A stretch of DNA of 5,674 nucleotides, taken from NCBI GenBank assembly GCA_003219225.1, contig QHPZ01000051.1:1-5674 (forward strand), read 5' to 3'. This DNA is from Verrucomicrobiota bacterium. GTDB lineage: Bacteria; Verrucomicrobiota; Verrucomicrobiia; Chthoniobacterales; UBA10450. How positions within the stretch are numbered: position 1 is the first letter of the stretch; every line of letters begins with the position of its first letter. The notes beneath the pieces were generated by a model that made no database searches, was not told the origin of the DNA, and was given only the letters and a program-made list of their open reading frames with translations. The position numbers and the translations under genes are program-made. Of the stretch, positions 1-5,393 are shown one piece after another.

Positions 1-1059
1 TTTGTCCAGCCAGGACTGAGCGCAGGCGACGTCGGTTATTTCATCGCCAACATCAAAACAACCGCCGATATCAAAATCGGCGACACCATCACCGATCAAC
101 GCAATCCGGCGAGGAAATCGTTGCCGGGATTCCAGGAAATTCATCCGATGGTTTTCAGCGGGATTTACCCGATCAACACCGGCGACTTCGAGCATTTGAA
201 GACGGCGATCGGGAAGCTGCGCTTGAACGACGCCGCGTTTGTCTATACGCCCGAGAGCTCAGTCGCGCTCGGCTTCGGGTTCCGCTGCGGGTTTCTCGGG
301 CTGCTCCACATGGAAATCATCCAGGAGCGATTGCGGCGCGAGTACAACATGGACATCATCGCGACCAGCCCGAGCGTCGTTTACGAAGTGGTCACAACCG
401 CGGGCGAAACGCGTTTGATCGACAATCCTGCGCACCTGCCGAACCCGAGCGTGATCCGCGAAATCCGGGAGCCGATCGTGAAAGCGTACGTGCTTTGTCC
501 GAACGAAAACATCGGCGATATCCTCCAGCTCATTTTGGAAAAGCGCGGACAGATGGACCACACCGAGACGCTCGATGCGCGGCGCGTCATGTTGCATTGC
601 GAATTGCCGCTGAACGAAATTCTGGTCGACTTTAACGACAAAATTAAATCGGTCACCCGCGGTTACGGTTCGATGGATTACGAGCACGCCGGTTATCGCG
701 CGGCGAAATTGGTGAAGCTCGATCTGCTCGTGAACGGTGAACCCGTCGATGCGTTCTCGACCATTGTGCACAAAGACCGCGCGGAGGCGCGGGGACGCCA
801 GTTAGCGGCGAAATTGAAGGAAGTGATTCCACGTCAGCTTTACCAGGTCGCGATCCAGGCGGCGATCGGCGGCAAGATCATCGCGCGGGAAAGCGTTTCG
901 GCCTTGCGAAAAAATGTGACCGCGAAATGCTACGGCGGCGATATCACCCGGAAACGCAAATTGCTCGAGAAACAGAAGGAAGGAAAAAAACGCATGAAGA
1001 GCATCGGCAAAATCAACATTCCGCAGGAAGCGTTCATCGAGGTGCTCAAAGCGCAGTGA
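1..1059 (+). CDS. lepA: Elongation factor 4 (LepA), C-terminal part, 5' end outside the window
   Basis: LepA/EF4 is a cytoplasmic ribosome-binding translational GTPase. It back-translocates ribosomes in vitro and is linked to initiation and 30S assembly in vivo. The reading frame is open from base 1, so the true start lies upstream; the TTG at 121 is internal. The 352 visible residues compare with about 600 in the family, so the GTPase domain (G1-G5) is missing only because of the window edge. Visible in order: the end of the beta-barrel domain (LSAGDVGYFIANIK, residues 6-19), the LPGF...PMVFSGIYP segment (41-57), the LepA signature GFGFRCGFLGLLHMEI (about 91-106), and the LepA-specific C-terminal domain beginning YGGDITRKRKLLEKQ at 311 and ending at the TGA of 1057-1059. 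The basic KEGKKRMKSIGK stretch is typical. No frameshift or odd residue was seen. It is followed by lepB, the usual neighbour. Confidence 0.97.
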   Translation, partial: FVQPGLSAGDVGYFIANIKTTADIKIGDTITDQRNPARKSLPGFQEIHPMVFSGIYPINTGDFEHLKTAIGKLRLNDAAFVYTPESSVALGFGFRCGFLGLLHMEIIQERLRREYNMDIIATSPSVVYEVVTTAGETRLIDNPAHLPNPSVIREIREPIVKAYVLCPNENIGDILQLILEKRGQMDHTETLDARRVMLHCELPLNEILVDFNDKIKSVTRGYGSMDYEHAGYRAAKLVKLDLLVNGEPVDAFSTIVHKDRAEARGRQLAAKLKEVIPRQLYQVAIQAAIGGKIIARESVSALRKNVTAKCYGGDITRKRKLLEKQKEGKKRMKSIGKINIPQEAFIEVLKAQ

Positions 1060-1070
1060 CTGCGCTTTGC

Positions 1071-1190
1071 AATGATGAAATCCGAATGCCGAAGGAAATC
1101 CGAATGCCGAGCGGTGACATCGGAGCATGCTGTTTCGTCATTCGTGCTTTGTCATTGTTTGGTCATTCGTCATTCGAGCTTCGTCATTTA
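1071..1190. repeat. Degenerate palindromic intergenic repeat, GAATGCC / GTCATTC type
   Basis: Nearly the whole lepA-lepB gap is repeat. GAAATCCGAATGCCGA occurs twice without mismatch (1077-1092 and 1095-1110, period 18). To the right, GTCATT occurs five times (from 1137, 1151, 1162, 1169 and 1183), mostly as GTCATTCG. The two halves are imperfect inverted copies: 1071-1093 resembles the reverse complement of about 1167-1190, with a central spacer around 1111-1130 (GGTGACATCGGAGCATGCTG). RNA or single-stranded DNA could fold into a long imperfect hairpin. The array ends a few bases before the lepB start. No transposase or T-run terminator accompanies it. Whether it is a dispersed REP/MITE-like family cannot be decided from one window. 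Confidence 0.75.
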
Positions 1191-1195
1191 GAACC

Positions 1196-2287
1196 ATGTT
1201 CACCCCTCGTTACGTTAAACACAGCAAACTGCTTTTGCGGCACGCGCGAAAATATCTGCGCTACAAGGACGATCTGCTGAGCACCGCGACGCGGGAGGAG
1301 CTTCGCGCCGGGGTGGCGGCGTTGGACCAGGCATTACGCAAGCGCGATCGCGACCGGATCAAAACCGAGGCCGAAGCGCTCGACGCGAAGTTGCACGAGC
1401 TAACACCGGTGACCTGGGAATCGCACTGGCGGGAGAACTGCGAGGTGATCCTGGTCGCAGTGGTGGTGGCGATCGGAATCCGCTCGTATTTTTTGCAGCC
1501 CTTCAAGATCCCGACCGGCTCGATGCAGCCGACGCTCAACGGCATTGTCGGTCGTTCCATGACCGGGCCGCCGCCGAACCTGCTGCGGCAAGTGGCCGAG
1601 TTCATCGTGCTGGGCCGCAATTACATCGACGTGGTGTCGCGCGCCGATGACGAGATCGTGCAAATCCAGGAGAAGAAATTTCTCTTCTTCTTCACCTTGT
1701 CGCGCATCATCGGCGTGCGTGAGCAGTATCTGGTTTATGCGCCGGCGAAAACGCTCAGCGACGATTTCAACGTGTTTGTCGGCCGCTCCTGCCGGCGCGG
1801 AGAACTGATCGCGCGCGGCGCGATCGACACCGGCGACCAGGTCTTTGTCGATAAGCTGAGCTATAATTTTATCAATCCCCGGCGCGGCGACGTTTTTGTT
1901 TTCCGAACGAACCACATTCTCGGAATTCGCGAGGACCCGGAGACGGGCGCGCCTTTTTACATCAAGCGCTTGGCCGGACTACCCGGCGACACCGCGCGGA
2001 TCGTGCCGCCGTTTCTCTTCATCAATGGAAACAAAGCGCAGGGCTATGGTTTCGAGCGCGTGATGGAGAACAAAGGTTCCTATCATGGTTATGCCCTGGG
2101 CGGGAACTATCTGAGCGATTCCAGCCGGACATTTCCGGTGCCGGCGCACGGCTATTTCGCGCTCGGCGACAATAGTCACAACAGCTACGACAGCCGCTAC
2201 TGGGGACCGGTGCCGGAAGAGAACCTGGTCGGGCGCGGTCTGTTTGTTTACTGGCCGTTCAGTTCGCACTGGGGCTTAATTCGCTGA
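1196..2287 (+). CDS. lepB: Signal peptidase I (S26 family), with N-terminal extension and large insert
   Basis: This membrane-bound serine protease cleaves signal peptides from exported proteins on the outer face of the inner membrane, using a Ser/Lys dyad. All S26A boxes are present in 363 residues: one membrane segment (VILVAVVVAIGI, about 84-96); KIPTGSMQPTL with catalytic Ser109; GDQVFVDKLSYNF...GDVFVFR; YIKRLAGLPGD with catalytic Lys257; and ALGDNSHNSYDSRYWGPV (G324-D325-N326, D332-S333-R334). The first 80 residues are a charged helical extension (KHSKLLLRHARKYLRYKDD onward). Ser and Lys lie 148 residues apart against 55 in E. coli (Ser90/Lys145), so an insert of about 90 residues (roughly 115-205) sits between them. 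I chose ATG 1196 because the 23 codons added by the in-frame ATG at 1127 translate only repeat DNA. Neither start has a good Shine-Dalgarno. The form matches verrucomicrobial enzymes as I remember them. Confidence 0.95.
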   Translation: MFTPRYVKHSKLLLRHARKYLRYKDDLLSTATREELRAGVAALDQALRKRDRDRIKTEAEALDAKLHELTPVTWESHWRENCEVILVAVVVAIGIRSYFLQPFKIPTGSMQPTLNGIVGRSMTGPPPNLLRQVAEFIVLGRNYIDVVSRADDEIVQIQEKKFLFFFTLSRIIGVREQYLVYAPAKTLSDDFNVFVGRSCRRGELIARGAIDTGDQVFVDKLSYNFINPRRGDVFVFRTNHILGIREDPETGAPFYIKRLAGLPGDTARIVPPFLFINGNKAQGYGFERVMENKGSYHGYALGGNYLSDSSRTFPVPAHGYFALGDNSHNSYDSRYWGPVPEENLVGRGLFVYWPFSSHWGLIR

Positions 2288-2296
2288 GCGCTCGCA

Positions 2297-2365
2297 TTGG
2301 AGTAATGGAGTAGTGCTAAAACTGCCGCGACCTCTTTCCATCACTTCGTTACTCCGATACTCCAA
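2297..2365. repeat. Inverted repeat with 16-bp arms, GGAGTA type, before the membrane protein gene
   Basis: TTGGAGTAATGGAGTA (2297-2312) pairs with TACTCCGATACTCCAA (2350-2365). Fourteen Watson-Crick pairs, one T-G wobble and one A-A mismatch leave a loop of 37 bases; GTG 2313-2315 and CAC 2342-2344 could extend the stem past a bulge. Each arm is itself a tandem of a GGAGTA unit with period 8. The right arm ends nine bases before ATG 2375, and a further ACTCC (2367-2371) lies between, so the hairpin could affect translation or stability of the downstream message. There is no T-run for an intrinsic terminator. The sequence family differs from the one in the lepA-lepB gap. Confidence 0.75.
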
Positions 2366-2374
2366 CACTCCATC

Positions 2375-3577
2375 ATGACGCTCCGCGCGTTGACTGAGAT
2401 GTGGCAGAACGCGCCGCCACTTTATCCGCTGCTCGGTCTTTGCGGTGGTTATGTGCTGGTCATGCTTTTCAATCCGGTGCGGCTCGCGCTGCGCAACGGG
2501 TTCCGCTGTCTCGGCCGCTTCCGGCGCGTGTGGCTGACGTTTGTCGCGCTCGGGTTTGCCTATGCTGTTTTTCAATTCGCCACGTTCACTCCGATCCAGA
2601 GCTCGGCGGATATCGATCTAACGCAGATCACATCGCTGCCGAGCTGGCATTGGCCGCGCCTGGCCGACGTGTGGCTGGAGACGCCCTTGCCTGCACTGGA
2701 GGGCGTCGCGGGAATTTTCGACAATGCGACGACCACTTATCCGCTCTCGGCGATCGCGGCCGTGCTCATGATGTTAAACTGGCGCGGCTTGCACGGCGCG
2801 TTGTTCGGCGCGCTGCGCCGACGATATCGCTTCGCCGGCTATTTCATTTATCTGATCCTGCTCATCAGCGCGGCGGCATCTCTGCTCAAGCCGCTCGTGT
2901 TCTGGTGGCTGCCGGAATGGAGTGGAGTAGTGCCGGCCGCAGGCCTGCTCCAAATCTCGGCGACAGTCGATGCGATTGCGTTCATCTTTGAATACCTCTT
3001 CGGCGTCTACATTCAGGTCTACCTGATTACCGTCTGCTTCGCCTGGATCCGCGGCTTTGGCTTTGAAGAAGGCGAACTGTTTCGCTTCGCCATGCGGCGG
3101 TTCAGTTACGTTTTGAGATGGGCGGGGCTGGTCGTTTTAGCGAGCACGTTGATCGTGCGCGTGCCGCTGCTGCTGGCCTACTTCATGAGCATTCCCGATG
3201 TGTTGGATTATCTGCCGCTGCAGCGCATGATTATGAGCGGCTTGATCATTGTTTTTTGCTCGGTGCAAATCTCGCTTGCGCTTCACAACGAGACACTCGC
3301 CGAAGCCATTCGCGCGCACCGTCATTTTATTAGGCAGAACGCCGGGCGCTTCGGCTGGTTCCTGCTCATCTGCGGCGTGCATTTTTATGCCATCATCGCT
3401 TTGGACGCCATCGTGCGCGGCGCAATTGCCGATCGGCTGGTCGCGCTGTTTGTTTGGAAGACGATCTTTGCCGTGCTGCGCGGTTTCGTGACTGGATGGC
3501 TGCTGGCGTCGTGGGTTTGTTTGTATCGGCAACGCGAAAGCGGTCAACTGGATCAACCGAGCTCGATTCGGTACTAG
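2375..3577 (+). CDS. Polytopic membrane protein of unknown function
   Basis: I do not recognise the family. The 400-residue product is strongly hydrophobic, with about eight or nine likely membrane segments near residues 16-32, 53-71, 122-136, 154-176, 198-223, 248-271, 285-303, 326-346 and 355-383. A longer polar loop (about 72-120, with several Trp and Pro) lies between the second and third. Short basic loops (LRNGFRCLGRFRR, LRRRYR, MRRFSYVLR, RAHRHFIRQ) suggest cytoplasmic faces by the positive-inside rule. No transporter, protease or transferase motif stands out. GFEEGELFRFAMRRF (228-243) just before a membrane helix is the most motif-like stretch. The start is uncertain: ATG 2375 abuts the upstream inverted repeat and ATG 2399 (residue 9) is equally possible; neither has a clear Shine-Dalgarno. 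The stop TAG lies 19 bases before the HpnD-like gene, so the two are probably cotranscribed. Confidence 0.85.
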   Translation: MTLRALTEMWQNAPPLYPLLGLCGGYVLVMLFNPVRLALRNGFRCLGRFRRVWLTFVALGFAYAVFQFATFTPIQSSADIDLTQITSLPSWHWPRLADVWLETPLPALEGVAGIFDNATTTYPLSAIAAVLMMLNWRGLHGALFGALRRRYRFAGYFIYLILLISAAASLLKPLVFWWLPEWSGVVPAAGLLQISATVDAIAFIFEYLFGVYIQVYLITVCFAWIRGFGFEEGELFRFAMRRFSYVLRWAGLVVLASTLIVRVPLLLAYFMSIPDVLDYLPLQRMIMSGLIIVFCSVQISLALHNETLAEAIRAHRHFIRQNAGRFGWFLLICGVHFYAIIALDAIVRGAIADRLVALFVWKTIFAVLRGFVTGWLLASWVCLYRQRESGQLDQPSSIRY

Positions 3578-3596
3578 AGTTGCGGCCAGCCGAGGT

Positions 3597-4418
3597 GTGA
3601 ACGCAACCAAGATTACACGCCAAAGCCGATCGAACCTCGCCCTGGCGTTTATCTCGCTCGGACCCGAGCGCCGGCGCGACATCAGCGTCTTCTACGCGTT
3701 TTGCCGATTGGTCGATGACATTGTCGATTCTTCCGAGCTTGACGTTGAGGGCAAACGATTGGCCCTGGCGCAGTGGCGCAGCGCCCTGCGCGGACCGCTC
3801 GCCGACGAGCCTAGCATCGCTCCGGAGGTGCGCCGTTTGATCGACAAATACTCACTCCGGCCGGAGATGCTCGACGAAATCATCGCGGGCGTGGAAATGG
3901 ACCTGACTGTCCGCCGCTACGAGAGTTTTGAGCAGTTGCGCGTCTACTGCTATCGGGTGGCGAGCGCGGTCGGGTTGGTTAGCATCGAAATTTTCGACTA
4001 TCGCAGCCCAGCCTGCAAAGAATACGCCGTTCAGCTCGGGCTCGCTTTGCAGATGACGAACATCATCCGGGATGTCGAGACCGATCTCCGGGACGATCGA
4101 ATTTATTTGCCGCTCCAGGACCTGGCCCGCTTCGATTATTCCGAAGCCGACCTGCAAGATCGACAATATGACGAGCGCTTTCTTCGGTTGATGCAATTTG
4201 AGGCCGCGCGCGCGCGCGAATTCTTCGATGCCGCGGCAAAGTTGCTGCCGCCGCAAGACCGCCGCTCGATGGTCGCAGCCGAGATCATGGCCTCGATCTA
4301 CCGCAGCCTGCTCCGGCGCATCGAGCGGGATGGCTTCCGCGTCTTTGAAAAACAATATCGGCTCGGCCGATTGGAAAAAGCGCGCCGGATCGCGCGCGAG
4401 CTGCTCAAGTCGCTTTGA
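3597..4418 (+). CDS. hpnD: Squalene/phytoene synthase family enzyme, probably presqualene diphosphate synthase HpnD
   Basis: Family members join two prenyl diphosphates head to head. HpnD condenses two farnesyl diphosphates to presqualene diphosphate, which HpnC and HpnE convert to squalene for hopanoids. Both Mg-binding aspartate motifs are present: YAFCRLVDDIVD (D40-x3-D44) and NIIRDVETDLRDDRIYLPL (D159-x3-D163), the latter followed by QDLARFDYSEADL, which is close to the HpnD pattern. The length of 273 residues is normal for the family. The YCYRVASAVGL helix (about 119-129) is also typical. Phytoene synthase (CrtB) remains possible because the two groups share all these motifs and no hpnC, hpnE or carotenoid gene is in the window. 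The start is GTG 3597, the most upstream start codon available. GAGG at 3592-3595 is only one base from it, too close for normal use. Residues 6-18 already align with the conserved N-terminal helix, so a much later start is unlikely. Confidence 0.8.
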   Translation: MNATKITRQSRSNLALAFISLGPERRRDISVFYAFCRLVDDIVDSSELDVEGKRLALAQWRSALRGPLADEPSIAPEVRRLIDKYSLRPEMLDEIIAGVEMDLTVRRYESFEQLRVYCYRVASAVGLVSIEIFDYRSPACKEYAVQLGLALQMTNIIRDVETDLRDDRIYLPLQDLARFDYSEADLQDRQYDERFLRLMQFEAARAREFFDAAAKLLPPQDRRSMVAAEIMASIYRSLLRRIERDGFRVFEKQYRLGRLEKARRIARELLKSL

Positions 4419-4472
4419 ATTTACCGCGGTGAGCATCCGTCGAAGTTCTGCGTTGCGAAACTTAGACGAGTT

Positions 4473-4790
4473 ATGAAGACGAATTCTCTCAAAATAATAG
4501 CAGCAGTGATGATGGGGCTGTTCGTGCTCGGCACGACTGTGCACGCGCAAGGGACGGATTCCCGAATCGGCGCCTCCGTCATCGAAGCCACAGCGATCAG
4601 CAAGGAAGACGCGCAGAAAAAGTATCCGCCTCCGAGCACCGGATACCCGATGGGGGGGCGAGATCCGCATCAGGGGTCCGGCGTCGTCTCCAGTCCGTAT
4701 CCGCCGAATCAGAAGTACGACTGCGCGAAGATCAATCACGGCGGGCTTGTGCTCGACACGCGTGTGAGGAAAGTGTTCGTGAGACCATAA
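4473..4790 (+). CDS. Small exported protein with 'SPYPP...F-x-RP' C-terminal domain
   Basis: The 105-residue product starts with a classical signal peptide: MKTNSLK, a hydrophobic core (IIAAVMMGLFVLG), then TTVHA-Q, with likely cleavage after Ala25 (VHA). The mature part of about 80 residues is Pro/Gly-rich, has one Cys (84) and no further membrane segment. From AISKEDA (41-47) to the C-terminus it aligns with the next gene product: shared PPP, GYP, V-x-SPYPP, then Asp83, Ile87, Gly90, Val93, Asp95, Phe102 and terminal Arg-Pro. About 25 identities over some 63 aligned positions make the two paralogues. A run of seven G at 4652-4658 (Met60-Gly-Gly) could slip, but the shared domain downstream shows the frame is intact. 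The ribosome site is weak (GACGAG 4465-4470). The family is not recognised; a periplasmic or envelope location is inferred. Confidence 0.8.
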   Translation: MKTNSLKIIAAVMMGLFVLGTTVHAQGTDSRIGASVIEATAISKEDAQKKYPPPSTGYPMGGRDPHQGSGVVSSPYPPNQKYDCAKINHGGLVLDTRVRKVFVRP

Positions 4791-4791
4791 C

Positions 4792-4796
4792 AGGAG
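4792..4796 (+). promoter_or_regulatory. Strong Shine-Dalgarno (AGGAG) of the glycine-zipper gene
   Basis: AGGAG lies seven bases before ATG 4804 and directly after the stop of the preceding gene (4788-4790). It is the only textbook ribosome site in the window. It fixes the start and suggests that this gene is translated independently and well from a shared transcript. Confidence 0.8.
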
Positions 4797-4803
4797 AACG
4801 GGA

Positions 4804-5205
4804 ATGAAAAGGGGAAAGGAATTAGCATTAGCAGCGGTTTCGGCAGTGACGCTTTGCGCGCTGAGCCTGAACTCATGTGACACTTACGCTGGGCAGGGCG
4901 CCGGTTATGGCGCGGCCGCCGGCGCGATCATCGGCGGCGCGACCACTGGGAGAGTGCGCGGCGCCGCCGTCGGAGCGGCGATCGGCGCGGCCAGTGGCGC
5001 GATCATCGGCGCCGCGATCTCGGAAGAGGAAGCCGCGCGGCTGGGCCCGCCGCCTCCTGGTGGTTATCCCGTCGCGCGTCCGAGCGACACGCCGGGACTG
5101 GTGGTCAGCCCGTATCCGCCGCATAACCTTGTCGATGTTCGCAGCATTCCACTGGGCGCACGGGTGCGCGACCCCTCCACTGGCGGCATTTTCATCCGAC
5201 CCTGA
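4804..5205 (+). CDS. Probable glycine-zipper lipoprotein with the same C-terminal domain as its neighbour
   Basis: The 133-residue product has a basic start (MKRGKE), a hydrophobic core (LALAAVSAVTLCALSL) and LNSC with Cys25. This is an acceptable but not ideal lipobox (Leu -3, Asn -2, Ser -1), so a lipid-anchored outer-membrane or periplasmic protein is likely. Residues 30-72 are a glycine zipper (GYGAAAGAIIGGATTG ... GAAIGAASGAIIGAA), as in 17-kDa-antigen/SlyB-like and OmpA-linked lipoproteins, where such helices pack in or on membranes. After AISEEEA (71-77) comes a Pro-rich linker (GPPPPGGYPV), then VVSPYPP, and the protein ends in IFIRP. That tail matches the preceding gene. The gene lies 13 bases after its neighbour with a strong AGGAG, so they are almost certainly cotranscribed. 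Function is unknown; an envelope-structural or stress role is only a guess from zipper proteins elsewhere. Confidence 0.85.
   Translation: MKRGKELALAAVSAVTLCALSLNSCDTYAGQGAGYGAAAGAIIGGATTGRVRGAAVGAAIGAASGAIIGAAISEEEAARLGPPPPGGYPVARPSDTPGLVVSPYPPHNLVDVRSIPLGARVRDPSTGGIFIRP
4909..5017 (+). repeat. Internal duplication of the glycine-zipper unit
   Basis: Bases 4909-4942 and 4984-5017 match at about 30 of 34 positions, including GGCGCGATCATCGGCG without mismatch (4921-4936 and 4996-5011). The offset is 75 bases, or 25 codons, so the reading frame is kept and GAIIG is encoded twice. This fits growth of the zipper by in-frame duplication. Confidence 0.75.
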
Positions 5206-5393
5206 CGGGCCAAGGCTGTTGTGATCCGGTGATAGGACGGGATGCGATGTTTCTTCGCGTCGCGATAGCAGGGGCGCGTGGGTTTTCGTTTGAACTTGTC
5301 GATCTTGTAGGGACACTGCGGCTCGGGACACTATCGAGCTGATAGCGGCGATCTCACTTGTTAGGATTGTTTTGCTTGCCTGCTCTGCCTCGC
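5206..5393. other. Gap between convergent genes, no gene recognised
   Basis: These 188 bases separate two converging genes, so terminators for both strands are expected here, but none is convincing. GATGCGA/TCGCGTC (5241-5247 with 5255-5261) can form a 7-bp stem including one G-T pair. CTATC/GATAG (5331-5335 with 5341-5345) forms a 5-bp stem. Neither is followed by a T-run. GGGACACT is repeated at 5310-5317 and 5325-5332. I found no coding frame with a plausible product and no tRNA-like fold. Confidence 0.5.

Noticed and set aside
259..771. Minus-strand open frame inside lepA
   Set aside because: It is entirely antisense to conserved LepA sequence, with His/Arg/Val-rich low-complexity composition; a shadow.
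1137..1190. Possible CRISPR-like array from the five GTCATT units
   Set aside because: The units are 6-9 bases with irregular spacing of 7-14 bases, far too short for CRISPR repeats and spacers, and no cas gene is near.
1127..1195. N-terminal extension of signal peptidase I from ATG 1127
   Set aside because: The 23 added residues are translated GTCATTCG repeat, and the family-like N-terminus begins at ATG 1196.
2401..2991. Alternative plus-strand frame of 196 codons over the membrane protein gene
   Set aside because: Ala/Arg-rich product without domains. The frame from 2375 gives a coherent multi-helix membrane protein across the whole region.
4205..4218. Alternating (CG)7 tract, possible Z-DNA or slippage site
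   Set aside because: It is explained by codons for the Ala-Ala-Arg-Ala-Arg stretch within a normal helix of the HpnD-like enzyme, in GC-rich DNA.
3852..4883. Long minus-strand open frame of 343 codons
   Set aside because: It lies antisense to the HpnD-like gene and the first small exported gene, both of which have clear protein-level evidence. Its product is rich in His, Arg and Asp with no recognisable motif, as expected for a GC-rich shadow frame.
5241..5261. Hairpin as an intrinsic terminator after the glycine-zipper gene
   Set aside because: The stem is only seven pairs including one wobble, and it is followed by GCGATAGCAGGGG rather than a T-run.
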